A DNA stretch of 64,000 bases, taken from contig CP136062.1 in NCBI GenBank assembly GCA_032622095.1, positions 54,169,849 through 54,233,848 of the forward strand. Reading direction: 5' to 3'. Every line of letters begins with the position of its first letter. The first letter of the stretch is position 1. Made by a program: the position numbers and the translations under genes. Below, one piece after another: positions 21,956 through 33,007 of this stretch. The stretch is from Siphonodentalium dalli (lineage: Eukaryota; Mollusca; Scaphopoda; Gadilida; Siphonodentaliidae). Under the pieces are notes generated by a model. The model was not told where the DNA came from. It did not search any database and saw only the letters and a list, made by a program, of their open reading frames with translations.

Positions 21956-22038
21956 AGAATTACTATAGAGACATATAGTTATGTCCCTGGTCCCACGGTG
22001 GGACCAGGGACATAACTATATGTCTCTATAGTAATTCT
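21956..22038. repeat. Perfect 83-bp palindrome, 41-bp arms, 1-nt centre
   Basis: The left arm 21956-21996 and right arm 21998-22038 are exact reverse complements around G 21997. The arm begins AGAATTACTATAGAGACATA and ends CCTGGTCCCAC. The arm sequence is a normal family-2 module found elsewhere without the mirror image. Confidence 0.95.
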
Positions 22039-22377
22039 CCCACCCTATTTAACCTGGTGACCCCATCTGAATAAATTTGAATCCCAGACACCAAAGAACC
22101 CTTCATACATATCATAAATATCAGTAAAATAGACCTGATGGTCCTTGTGAAGGAAGCATATTAAGAGGGAAAATGTCCCTCGCTTGGCCCCTATTTGACC
22201 AGGTGACCCCATTAAAAAAAATCTGCATTGCAGTCAAGGAAGAACATTCCATTCTATATAAGCCAACTAGTTCTTGCAAACATATTTTAAGAATTACTAT
22301 GTAGTGAAATAGTTAAGTCTCTTGCTCTGGCCTTATTTGACTTTGTGATCCCATTTTCACAAAGGATAAGAATTAAC

Positions 22378-23560
22378 TTCCCCAGTTGAAGTTGGTGATA
22401 TTCACCCATTGGGCACCTCATTTATGAATTTTATCTTCTGCAAATTAGGGGATATAGAAACTTCCTAGAAGGGAAATTTAACTAACAACAATGTAAATTT
22501 GATACTATAGATACTTCCCAGAAGATGAGGCCTAAGCAGAATGAGGTCTCCAGAGGGTGAATTTGGTGATGCTAGCCTGCTGTGCGGGATAGCATCACAA
22601 AAAGCGTGTCTGTTTCTACATTGTGCATGCCTGGCCTCAAGCAACACAATGTATTATACAATCAAGCCTTGAAATAGTGTGATAGTGTGTCTGTCATTTG
22701 CAGAATGAGGTCCCCAGAGAGTGAATTTAGTGACGCTAAATTCACCCTCTGGGGACCTCATTCTGATAAGGCCCTCAACTGCTATGGAAGATCTAGAATA
22801 AAATTGAATTTCCCCAGTTGAAGTTGGTGATGTTCACCCATTGGGCCCCTCAATTATGAATTTTATCTTCTGCAAATTAGGGGATATAGAAACTTCCTAG
22901 AAGGGAAATTTAACTAACAACAATGTAAATTTGATACTATAGATACTTCCCAGAAGATGAGGCCTAAGCAGAATGAGGTCTCCAGAGGGTGAATTTGGTG
23001 ATGCTAGCCTGCTGTGCGGGATAGCATCACAAAAAGCGTGTCTGTTTCTACATTGTGCATGCCTGGCCTCAAGCAACACAATGTATTATACAATCAAGCC
23101 TTGAAATAGTGTGATAGTGTGTCTGTCATTTGCAGAATGAGGTCCCCAGAGAGTGAATTTAGTGACGCTAAATTCACCCTCTGGGGACCTCATTCTGATA
23201 AGGCCCTCAACTGCTATGGAAGATCTAGAATAAAATTGAATTTCCCCAGTTGAAGTTGGTGATGTTCACCCATTGGGCCCCTCAATTATGAATTTTATCT
23301 TCTGCAAATTAGGGGATATAGAAACTTCCTAGAAGGGAAATTTAACTAACAACAATGTAAATTTGATACTATAGATACTTCCCAGAAGATGAGGCCTAAG
23401 CAGAATGAGGTCTCCAGATGGTGAATTTGGTGATGCTAGCCCGCTGTGTGGGATAGCATCACTAAAAGCATGTCTGTTCCTACATTGTGCATGTCTGGCC
23501 TCAAGCAACACAATGTATTATACAATCAAGCCTTGAAATAGTCCGTCTGTTATTTGCAGA
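22378..23560 (+). repeat. 432-bp tandem repeat, three units
   Basis: Units start CCCCAGTTGAAGTTGGTGAT at about 22380, 22812 and 23244. From about 22432 to 23302 the first unit and the second match base for base as far as I can read; the third has scattered differences (for example CCAGATGG for CCAGAGGG). Each unit holds an inverted pair CAGAATGAGGTCCCCAGAG / CTCTGGGGACCTCATTCTG (such as 22698-22766). A repeated 60-codon minus-strand frame in each unit is incidental. Confidence 0.9.
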
Positions 23561-24180
23561 ATGAGGTCCCCAGAGGGTGAATTTAGTGACGCTATCCTGC
23601 ACAGCTTCACAGAAGATGAGGCCTAAGCAGAATGAGATCTTGAGACTCTAGATACTTCCCAGAAGATGAGGCCTAAGCAGAATAAGGTTCTCAGAGGGTG
23701 TATTTGGTTATGCTAGCCTGCTGTGTGGAGCAACCCCCTGAATTCACCCTCTGGGAACCTCATTCTACAAATGCCAGACACTCTTAATTCAAACTTGGAG
23801 AAAATGAAATTAATCTGATTTTAATGACCACTGAGTGATAATGTAAACAACAAGGGTGCTTCATTGATAACACCATTAATCTCAGTTAAATTACAAATGA
23901 CATGAATTACACTCTCTGGGGATGGAAAGCACTATGGCACAGCAGATGTTATCTACCCATCTGCCAGTTGTATAAATATGTGTCCATCAGAGCACATGGG
24001 TGGCTTGCTGTAGTAGAGAATACAAGGATTTAAAGTCATTTACTGAACATTTCTGTACATCTGTCTGTTCCTGATTTCTCCCAAACCCCTGATTTCAACC
24101 AAATATAGTGGAGTGACTAGAGGTACCTCCCCTCCCCTCCCAAAGATGTAATGTCATAGGTTCTTCAAAATTTTAATGAG

Positions 24181-24310
24181 TTTTTTTTTAAAAATAAAAT
24201 ATTTTATTTAATAAAAAAAAAAATATTTATTAAAAATAAAATATATATATATATTTTTTTTTTTTGGTTAAATTGAGCAATAAGTTAAATTGAAAAAAAA
24301 ATTCAAAAAT
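24181..24310. repeat. A/T low-complexity tract
   Basis: Long T and A runs with TATATATATA in the centre, inside the family-2 element. Confidence 0.9.
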
Positions 24311-25237
24311 TCAGATTTATGTCCATAGCCCCACCCACATTTGACCCAGTGACCTCATTTGAACAAATCTGAACCAGTCACCCAAGGTACCCTCATACCA
24401 AATATGAACCCATTCGGCCCGACAACTTCAGAAAAGAAGTCGTTTTAAGAATTACTATGTGGAAAAATAGTTATGGTCCTGACATCAAAACTATTTGACT
24501 TGGTGACCTCATTTGAACAAATCTGAATGAGAGTCACCTAGGGAACATCCACACCAAATATGAACCAATTCGGTATGATAGTTTCAGAGGAGAAGATGTT
24601 TTTAAAAAAGTTGACAGACAGACGGACAGACGTAATGACTATAGCTCCACCGGAGACTTTGTCTCAGGTGAGCTAAAAACTCCATGTTTCTCCTGTGCTT
24701 TTGGCAATAATAATGCAAACTTGACTTCAAAACTATTTTCAAGCCATATGTTTTGTTGTTGCTATTGTTGGGAATAGAGCATCTTTAGTGTTGAGAATTA
24801 TGTAAATCCCATTCTTGTAATTAGATCCTATGAGAATTCATTCAAAATAATATGTGCAACAAAATAGACCTGTCTTCAATATAAAATTTTGTGGAACATA
24901 AATTTAAAACATAAAGGTGGTTCCAATTCTTTGTTCTACAATTTCCTAGGGGTATCTAATTTTTAACTATTTAATTATGTTCATGAAGTATCAATCTTAT
25001 TCTTCCTGTAGACCACCAAATTGCAATATGAAAAAAAGTCAAAAAATTAAGATGAATTGAAATTATTTTATTTTTCAACAAAACATTTATCAATACAAAA
25101 CTCTACATATGTATATTAAACATTAGACTACAAACATAAGAATATATAGAAATTATCTGTAGAATATATATAAATAGATATAAAATATTAATTATTGAAC
25201 TAGACTCTAGTCCTATTTCTACAATAAATATAATATG

Positions 25238-25345
25238 ATGATACGTAAACGTAATTTGCGCCCGCTTGTTAATCTTTCGTAGGATTTGATGATTAATTAA
25301 CCATAATTACAAAAATCATACCGGTATATGTAAATGATCATACAC
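25238..25345 (-). repeat. 3'-end fragment of the GCGCCCGCTCTCCC family
   Basis: Read on the minus strand it carries ATCATCAAATCCT, then GCGGGCGCAAATTACGTTTA and CGTAT, matching the ends of units A and B (about 5030-5108 and 5900-5985). The rest of that unit is absent. 24690-25237 shows only AT-rich DNA. Confidence 0.65.
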
Positions 25346-25349
25346 TCAA

Positions 25350-25565
25350 AAAAATTTCATTGTAATATTACGACAGAAACTGTTGGCAGGAATTGGACCA
25401 TCAGTAACTGTCGTAAAATTACGAGATCAACGTAATCTGACATTTACAAATTTGATCGTATATTTACAAAATGATCGTAATATTATGACAGAAAAACTAT
25501 CGTAAAATTACAACATCATCGTAATGTGAATTTACGGTTTAATCGTAAAATTACATGGCCAACGT
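25350..25565. repeat. Degenerate tandem of ATCGTAAAATTAC words
   Basis: Words such as TCGTAAAATTAC, ATCGTAATATTA and CAACGTAATCTGA recur about every 20-35 bp in both orientations after a CACTCAAAAAAATTTC start. This may be the end of a MITE; no partner end was found. Confidence 0.5.
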
Positions 25566-25949
25566 AATCTGAAGCTGAGAACCTGGTGTGAATTGAACTG
25601 TGGTGGGGTCTCAAGCGATCTACCCCTACACATTATAAACAAATGCCAGTAAATGACATAAGTAGCTTGAGGATGGATGTGATCCATCGAACCACAGAAA
25701 AATTCAACCAGGTCCACAGTTGCTAAATTTCTGCACTATACATCTACAATTATAGATAAAAATAAATGTCCAACACCTAATTGTCATGAAATCGACATTT
25801 CTCGTACAACAACATTTACTAATGTAGGTACCAACCTGTGCTTTCACCATGACAAAAGATAACAAACTCTGATAATCAACACCCGAGTTACAAGGTGATA
25901 TGCTCGGACAGACAGAGCCCTTGACTACCTGTACTGGTAAATGCCCTCC

Positions 25950-25966
25950 GGGGGGGGGGGGGGGGG
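25950..25966 (+). repeat. Poly-G run of 17
   Basis: Seventeen consecutive G after CCCTCC. Similar C runs occur at about 1331, 2111, 3651 and 16224. The length may be unreliable in any assembly. Confidence 0.9.
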
Positions 25967-26173
25967 TCAGAAAACATTTTCAGGCACGTATGCTGATTTT
26001 TTACTTTCGACCCTTGTTGGGACCCCCACCCACCATGCGTCCCAATTTTTTGGACACCCACCCCCTTTTAACACTAAAGCAGATTTGCGGGGGGAATTCA
26101 CTGTAAACAGCTGTATATGAATTTCTGTGCATACTATTTGTCATGGATGTTAACATTGGCATGTAAATAGGAA

Positions 26174-26240
26174 CGGGTCATTTTGGGGTCATTCGGCCAA
26201 AAAAACATGGCTGCCAGCGGCCATCTTGGATTTCAAAATT
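26174..26240 (-). repeat. Solitary core unit of the family-1 element
   Basis: On the minus strand it reads TCCAAGATGGCCGCTGGCAG, then CATGTTTTTTTGGCCGAATG and ACCCCAAAATGACCC, the core unit arrayed at 30.7-32.3 and 49.7-50.9 kb. No array and no terminal hairpin accompany it. Confidence 0.7.
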
Positions 26241-26489
26241 TGCAACAAAATACAACACAATAACTGCCTGCAGTCAGTTTAGCAGTTAGAATTACATTAT
26301 TTCTCTTATTCTAAGGTGTTTTAAGCCAAATTCATTGAAAAAACAGTCAAAAAACTTGCAGGAAAAAAGTTCTGAGTTGCGGAAAAAATTGTTTGTTAGT
26401 CCCATCGACCAAACCACCCACCCCCACCCCCCGCATAAGTGCCTGTAAAAAATACCCCCCCCCTGCCCGACCCCCATAGGCATAATATG

Positions 26490-26705
26490 ATAATAACATG
26501 GGAGGAACAGAGGGAACATGGACTACCGGTGTACCTACATTTAATGATAATAACATGGGAAGGACAGGAAACACCGGCTACCTTCATCTAATTACTAGTA
26601 TAATAACATGGGAATATTAACAGAGGAAACACAGGCTACTTTCATCTAATTACTAGTATAATAACATGGGAATATTAACAGAGGAAACATGGGCTACCTT
26701 CACAG
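26490..26705 (+). repeat. 58-bp tandem repeat, about four units
   Basis: Units contain ATAATAACATGGGAATATTA, GAGGAAACA and GGCTACCTTCATCTAATTAC. The last two units (from about 26599 and 26657) are nearly identical and the first two are shorter and diverged. Confidence 0.85.
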
Positions 26706-27073
26706 TGGTCAGTGATTTGTAACATGAGAGCAGATGGTGCATAAATCACTTAATTTTTTTTTAAGTACTGAATTGTACACAACTAAGTGTAGCACACATG
26801 TTTTCCTCTACCAACAATTAATCTGCCTTTGCTGTGATATCGCTTAATTGTAGGAAGCCACGTAAAACCACAAATATAAAATAAATAAATGAAAGGCAGT
26901 AGCAACATTGAGTAAATTTTTTGGGGTTTTGTTGCTTTCCACAACTAAGGCGATATAACAATGAGGCCAGATCATTTGTTGTTGATGGAAACCATGTGAT
27001 CTATGGTTAGTCACCTACAATAGGTAGTCACGATGCACCGTCTGCACATATCATATGTACTCCGCCGATCGGA

Positions 27074-27203
27074 AAGTTTTCTTCAGGCAAGAAGTTGGAC
27101 AGAGGTCGCCACATAGGAATCGAACCCATGTCAGTCACTAGCTCAGGTCCTACAGCTTGGTGACCGGTACCGTGCTCATTGGACCACTGACCAACCCAGA
27201 CAC
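27074..27203 (-). mobile_element. tRNA-derived SINE or tRNA-like fragment
   Basis: On the minus strand there is GGTTGGTCAGTGGTCC (A box region, about 27180-27196) and GGGTTCGATTCC (B box, 27116-27127), the standard internal polymerase III promoter of tRNAs, with about 55 bases between. The intervening sequence does not fold as a clean cloverleaf by eye, so a SINE head is more likely than a functional tRNA. Confidence 0.65.
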
Positions 27204-27576
27204 CCCCCCCCAATAATAAACAACAATGTACATATAGTACGGTATACACTGATACTACTATTTAAACATGAAATACATAGACGTTTGTCTCCTTAATTAT
27301 GCAGCCATTGTTATTGACCCAGAAACTCAAACCCAACAAAGCGCTCCCAAAGTTCCATTGGTTTAATTTGGAAATCCTGAAAATGAAGTAACAATATTAT
27401 ACACTGTACTAACTACTATGGACAAAAAAAGCAGCTCAGCATTTGCGCCAAGATTTTCGAGTGTCACTGTCAGCTAATGTATTGACATCCTGTTCAAACA
27501 CCGCTGTTTTTTTGTTTTAATAATGTTTCGACTTTCCCAAATTTTAAATCAAACTAACAACATAGGGACTGGAATA

Positions 27577-28111
27577 CCAGCACCGAAGCCGACCCACCCA
27601 AACTCAGTTGCGGCAGTTTCTGACAAACAATTTGCTTTAGTATATCTGGGATAAATCGCAACCATCTTTCATACTTTGCGATAATTACTTTGCGATATCT
27701 TTGACTGATGATAAATCACAAACAAATTTGGGTTCAAGTTTTGAAAACCCTCCTGTCACTTTCCAAATATCTATTTAAAAATACATGTTGATAAATTGCA
27801 AAACTTTGCGATAAATTGCAAACATCTTTACGATAGATCGTAAAATACTTCGCAATTTTATATAACAGAATAGCAATCATCTTTGCGATAAAAACTGTTA
27901 ATTACTTTGCAAACAAATTAACATACCTTTGCAATGGCAAAGGTAAGTGTCGCAAATTTGTTTGTGATTTATCAGTCAAAGATAATATCGCAAAGTAATT
28001 ATCGCAAAGTACCGTATGAAAGATGGTTGCGATTTATCCCAGATATACTAAAGCAAATTTTTTGTCATAAACTACCGCAACTGAGTTTGGGTGGGTCGGC
28101 TTCGGCGCTGG
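27577..28111. mobile_element. MITE with about 160-bp terminal inverted repeats and TA borders
   Basis: The left arm starts CCAGCACCGAAGCCGACCCA (27577) and the right arm ends with the matching GGGTCGGCTTCGGCGCTGG (28111). The arms stay complementary to about 27735 and from about 27945. TA lies outside each end (27575-27576 and 28112-28113), consistent with a Tc1/mariner-type target. TTTGCGATAA and TTGCGATTTATC words recur throughout. No transposase frame. Confidence 0.8.
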
Positions 28112-28246
28112 TATAATACACATGTATGACCTGGTTTAGCATAGAGTGGGGATTATAATCTTCCTGAGTGTGGCACAAACTTGGCCATGCATCTAATCCT
28201 GAGTTCACATGGTTTGGATCATAATCACATTGACTGGTAACATTAA

Positions 28247-28727
28247 AGGTACTCAATCCGATAAAACTCCTCTCAATTACTATTTCAATGGCTTCGGGGG
28301 TCAAAAATATTTGATTCGAGTCGAGGAAGTCACCCATCAAAGCTCAGATTTGTTAGATATCGATTTTAGAAATCTATTATTTTTCATTATCGGGAATATT
28401 ATCTGACCCAGAACTCAGTCAAAATTGCGCTGTTATTACCACTTGATTTTAGAGTTATCCATCCTTGTCTGTTTGAATAGATTTTGGAGTACACATCCAG
28501 AGCAGATTACGGCAGTTTAAGGCAATTATTAGTACTCATCTCGAGTAAATAACAAATTTCAAAAATCAATATTTAATAAACTCTGAGCTTTGTTTGATGG
28601 GTTCCTCGACTCGAATCAAATATTTTGTACCCCCAAAGCCAAAGAAATAGTAATATAGGACCATCTGATCGGTTTGTTGTTGTTGGAATCTGTTGAGATG
28701 GGGACCCTCTGTTCGGATTGAGTACCT
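28247..28727. mobile_element. MITE with TTAA borders (piggyBac-like), full copy
   Basis: Left TTAA (28243-28246) then AGGTACTCAATCCGA; right TCGGATTGAGTACCT then TTAA (28728-28731). Inner arms share TTTGATTCGAGTCGAGGAA and GGCTTCGGGGGTCAAAAAT-like sequence in inverted orientation. TTAA duplication is the piggyBac rule; assignment from the target site only. A one-ended copy is at 46823. Confidence 0.75.
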
Positions 28728-28791
28728 TTAAGTTAGTTGGTATTCAGATCTCTTATAGGAAACATGTGTTATTAAATATTTACTGGACACA

Positions 28792-28878
28792 GAACGAATC
28801 GTGTTATGTTCCAGGTTTTCTGCTGTGATGACTCGCTTTCACATGCCCAAGTTGTACCCAGTAACCAAGTTATCCCGA
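28792..28878 (+). repeat. Inverted-repeat partner of 33008-33085
   Basis: Contains AATCGTGTTATGTTCCAGGT, CTTTCACATGCCCAAGTTGT and TAACCAAGTT. The same words occur on the opposite strand at 33008-33085, so the two lie 4.1 kb apart in inverted orientation. They may be ends of an old larger element. Confidence 0.6.
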
Positions 28879-29214
28879 CAATCTTGCAAACAATCTTCTG
28901 ATGTGAACCCATCCCCTCTCATATCGACAAACCCATTTACACATCATGTCGTTCTGTGTATTTATGGAATTTTCAGGTTCAGATACCGGGTACCGGTATA
29001 TAGAACCATGGTTTATGAATATATCTAGGTTATTAGGCCTGAGCATTGAGGGGCAAGGGGGGGTGGGGGAGGGGGGTGCAAGGTGCGAATGGAATTATGC
29101 AAAATTGTGTTTTTGGTCAGATTCAAGGGGGAGGGGGTGCAGTGTTGAAATTTCCCGAAGTGGACACCCACCGCCCCCCCCCAACAATGGAGACCCTCTG
29201 GCCACGTCCCTGAC

Positions 29215-29870
29215 CAAACGGTACCGTAACTCAACTGCAGTGACCATCTTGATACCACTGTGGATACTGTATACTACCAGCAATACAATGGTCTTCACCG
29301 GGGTATCACCCTGTTTTTCAAGTCAATTACTTTGATTATAGTGGAACCCCACAACCACGGGGATGTTTGTATGCCAACAATGAAAACTAAAATGGTAATT
29401 CCTATCTAGAGGTCACCTCGAGGATCCATATTAAGTTCGATGAAGGGTTGTGGCCTGTAGGGTGTGCCAAAGAATTTAGTGATGCAAAGAGTAAAACACA
29501 AGATACCGCTATACTTAAAGTAATTGACCACCAATAACGTGGTGTCACCCCGTTAATATGGCGGTACTATACCGCGGTATCCTCCAATACCGCGGTACTG
29601 ATACCGCTTGTTAACGCGAACAAGTACATGTATGTGTGAGTAAATACCTCCCCTAAAAGAGTTCCATGAAAATCACCGCGGTATTCAACAAAATTAATGC
29701 GGTGGCCGCTAAAAGACCACGGTATCATTATCGCCCAATACCGTAACTCCACGCCATGACCGTCTCGATACCGCTACCATTTATTACCGGTATCACCGCG
29801 GTCATGACCGGGGTATCACCCCGTTTTTCTGGTCAATTACTTTGAGAATAGCGGTACCTGCTAGTGGCCA
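29215..29870. repeat. Duplicated TACCGCGGTA-rich segment
   Basis: 29217-29340 and about 29745-29870 share ACGGTACCGTAACTCAACTG-like, GACCATCTTGATACC, GGGGTATCACCC and TTTTTC-GTCAATTACTTTGA words in direct order. Between them are several ATACCGCGGTA palindromes. Nothing coding. Confidence 0.6.
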
Positions 29871-30419
29871 TGTATTTCATCGAAAATTGTTCAAATTCAA
29901 TCGTTCCCATCTAGAGGTGATCCCAAACATACATGTAGTAATGTACCCTTAAATTTTCAAAACATTTCACCAATAATTAAGAAACTGACCTTACATTCAT
30001 TCCTCGCGCCAAACTAAATTTATTTTAGAGTACTGACGTCTTCAATGGTTGACGTCCCCACGTAATTCCTTGAACCAAATGATTTTTGTGTCGGTGAAAT
30101 GTGCACATGGCGATCGCATAATTATCTTGCTCGACCAGAAAAGCCATTTTAATTCTTAATCGCGCACGCCTTATCCATATACCATATCACGAATAAACAG
30201 ACGCTCTTTATTTGGCACGCTTAAGGAAATCGGGACCGTGGTAAATTAGAACCGATTTATTTTCAATTTCAGATTAATATTTTCCATGCGCAATATGTCA
30301 GTCTATTGTCAGATAATTTACAATGCTCAGTTGCGATACGGACGCTAGGTTTTACTGTGGTTTAAACTTACACAGCGGTAGTGGCACCAAAAACTCAACC
30401 GCGACCACGCGGTTGCCCG

Positions 30420-30535
30420 CGTTTTCAATACCGCGGCTGACCGCGTTATTACACCGCGGTCAGGCGTTATTACACCGCGGTCAGGCGGTATTACACCGCA
30501 GTCAGGCAGTATTACACCGCGGTCATACCGCATGT
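30420..30535 (+). repeat. ATTACACCGCGGTCAGGCGG minisatellite
   Basis: About five units of 18-20 bp with the CCGCGGTC palindrome at the centre of most. Frames on both strands are repeat translations. 29880-30320 shows nothing else. Confidence 0.85.
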
Positions 30536-30599
30536 CAACCTCGTTAAGGAGGGTCGATTAATTAGAGCATAGCTGATTAGCTGTACTTCATATAATGAA

Positions 30600-32426
30600 A
30601 GTGTCAATGACACTGTACCTCAACTTGGAAAGGGAATAATTTAATGTGGAGCGATTAGGGGTGCGGAAAGTTGAAATGTCTAAGTAATACTAGATTATCA
30701 ACATGAAGAGATACATATACCGGTACATGTATACCGGTATATAAAAAAGTTAAATCCAAGATGGTTACAGATGTAAAATCCAGGTGGCTATGTTTTCCAA
30801 TAAAATTTAAAAACATTTGATAGCTTCCATCTAGTAAGATCAATATCAAGATTAATATGAAGTCTGGAGATGATCGGATGAGGGAAGTGGACTGTAGGGT
30901 GTGCCAAAGGATTTTGTCATGCAAAGACTAAAATCCAAGATGGCTGCCAGTGGACACATTTTAAGACCAAATGAACCTAAAATGACTTGTTATCTACATG
31001 CCTGTGTCAACAGCCATGACAAATTTCATGATGATCCGATTAAAGGTACGACCTGTAGCCCATGCCAAAGGATTTAGTCATGCAAAGAGTAAAATCCAAG
31101 ATGGCTGCTGGCGGCCATGATTTTGGCCGAATAACCTAAAAATTACTCGATCTCATCTACATGTCAACATCCATGACAAATTTCACAATGATCTGACAAA
31201 AGGTGCGTTCTGTAGCACGTGCCAAAGGATTTAGTCATGCAAAGTGTAAAATCCAACATGGCTGCTGGCGGCCATGTTTTTTGGTCGAATGACTGGACAA
31301 TGACTCGTTCCCATCTACATGTCATATTTAACAACCATGACAAATTTCATGATGATCTGACCAAAGGTTAGACTTGTGGCCTGTGTGAAAGGATTTAGTC
31401 ATGCAAAGAGTAAATTCCAAGATGGCTGCCAGCGGCCATGTTTTTTGGCCGAACGACCCCAAAATTACTCGTTCCCATCTACATGTCAATATTAACACCC
31501 ATGACAAATTTAATGATGACCAGACGAACAGTAGCCTGTGCTAATGGATTGAATTTTGAAATCAAAGATGGCCGCGGGCACCCATGTTTTTTTGTCCGAA
31601 TGACCCCAAAATGAATCATTCCCATCTACAGTCCAATTTAAACAGCCATGACAAATTTCATGATGATCAGACTAAAGCTACGATATGTAGCCCGTGCTAA
31701 AGGATTTAGTCATCCAAAGAGTAAAATCCAAGATGGCTGCTGGCGGCCATGTTTTTTGGCCAAATGACCCCAAAATGACTCGTTCCCATCTACATGTCAT
31801 TGTCAACATTCTTGACAAATTTTATGATGATCTGACCAAAGGTACGACCTGTAGCCCGTGCCAAAGGATTTAGTCACGCAAAGAGTAGTCAGCTGAGATA
31901 CCTGCCAGCTGCCATGTTTTTTGGCCGAATGACCCCAAAAGTACTCGTGTCCCATCTACATGTAAATATTAACATCCATGACAAATTTCATGATGATCCG
32001 ACCAAAGGTACAACCTGTAGGGCATGCCAAATAATTTAGTCATGCAAAGAGTAAAATCCAAGATGGCTGTCGACGGCCATGTTTTTTGGTCGAATGACCC
32101 CAAAATTACTCGTTCCCATCTACATGTCAATATTAACATCCATGACAAATTTCATGATGATCAGACGAACAGTACGACCTGTAGACCGTTCTAATGGATT
32201 GAATATTGAAATCCAAGATGGCCGCTGGTCACCATGTTTTTTTATCCAAATGAATCGTTCCGGTCTAAATGTTGATGTCAACAGCTATGTGAAATTTCAT
32301 AATGATCTGACCAAAGGTACGACCTGTAGCCTGTATTGTTGACGAATTACGCACACACGCATACATGTACACACAGACGACAAAGCCATGGCAATAGCTC
32401 AAACTTTACAAAGTAAAGTTGACCTA
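30600..32426 (+). mobile_element. Helentron/HINE-like element, family 1, copy 1
   Basis: The 5' end has the palindrome AGTGTCA-A-TGACACT (30600-30614), then TACCTCAACTTGG. Then come a leader shared with 49575-49660 and about ten core units of 143-173 bp (30759-32300). The 3' hairpin is TAGCTCAAACTTTAC-AAA-GTAAAGTTGACCTA (32395-32426). The 5' CTCAACTT is the complement of the 3' hairpin arm. No coding frame. Recombination among core units probably sets the copy number. Confidence 0.7.
30755..32310 (+). repeat. Core array with CCAAGATGGCTGC units
   Basis: Each unit runs TCCAAGATGGCTGCTGGCGG, CCATGTTTTTTGGCC, GACCCCAAAATGACTCGTTC, CATGACAAATTTCATGATGA and ACGACCTGTAGCC, in that order. Ten starts at about 30759, 30932, 31097, 31254, 31420, 31563, 31727, 31890, 32056 and 32211. 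Confidence 0.9.
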
Positions 32427-32562
32427 ATAATGTGGGCGGTGTAAGGCAGCGTTTGTTTGCATATGGTATCTTGTTGTTGATGATTAACGAAAATACCATA
32501 TGGCACTAGTCTCCCAGATGCCTCGGGTTTATGTACCATAAGCTTTCTCACCAAGCTTTTTA

Positions 32563-32952
32563 CCCTGCTGGGTAAAACAAGTGTCCCACTTAACCACGGT
32601 GCGGTTATCATTGCCACCGCGGCCGAAATGCAACTACCGGTACATCGCGGCTCCACCGGCTAACTACAGTTGGGCCGCTGTGTATTTGCCATTCGGCCAT
32701 GGTGTAGTTACCGCTGTGTACATTCATTAAACTGAAAAAAGACAATACAAACCAGAAATCTAACCACGGTGTACATGCCATGCGGCCCCGTTGTAGTTGC
32801 TTTTCGGCCATGGTGTACATGTGTACTTGACGTTTGGCTGCGGTGTACTTGCCGCTCAGCCGCGGTGCTCAACTGCAGTTACAAACTCTGACACCACGGT
32901 CGAACGGCAAATACACCGCGGTGCCAATGGACACTTGTTTTGTCCAGCAGGG
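32563..32952. mobile_element. MITE with TA borders and CCACGGTG minisatellite interior
   Basis: The left end CCCTGCTGGGTAAAACAAGT pairs with the right end ACTTGTTTTGTCCAGCAGGG with two differences, and TA flanks both (32561-32562 and 32953-32954). The interior consists of diverged CCACGGTGTACATGCC-like words in both orientations. The TA target and CCCTGCTGG end fit a Tc1/mariner-type MITE. Confidence 0.8.
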
Positions 32953-33007
32953 TACATCAGCCAGGGCAACCCAGAAGTTAACGGTCTAACCTGGGCGTCC
33001 TAGATGG

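Larger units (their letters stand above)
21339..24675 (+). mobile_element. Helentron/HINE-like element, family 2, copy 1
   Basis: The 5' end has the palindrome ACAGTCA-A-TGACTGT (21339-21353), then GGGGTCGCTCACC. The 3' end has a GACAGACGGACAGACG microsatellite and a hairpin TAGCTCCACCGGAGAC-TTT-GTCTCAGGTGAGCTA (24642-24675) followed by AAAA. GCTCACC near the 5' end is complementary to GGTGAGC in the 3' hairpin. The interior has GACCTCATTTGAACAAATCTG and AAGAATTACTAT modules and the 432-bp tandem at 22378-23560. A second copy is at 41528-45220. Non-autonomous; frames inside are not genes. Confidence 0.65.

Noticed and set aside
22465-23511. A 60-codon minus-strand frame repeated three times
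   Set aside because: Spaced at exactly the 432-bp tandem period and absent from diverged copies at 42.8-44.2 kb.
22380-23560. CRISPR-like array
   Set aside because: Units are 432 bp with no short repeat/unique spacer pattern; no array of 25-40 bp repeats exists in the window.
27074-27203. Functional tRNA gene on the minus strand
   Set aside because: A and B boxes are present, but spacing and intervening sequence do not give a clean cloverleaf and acceptor stem.
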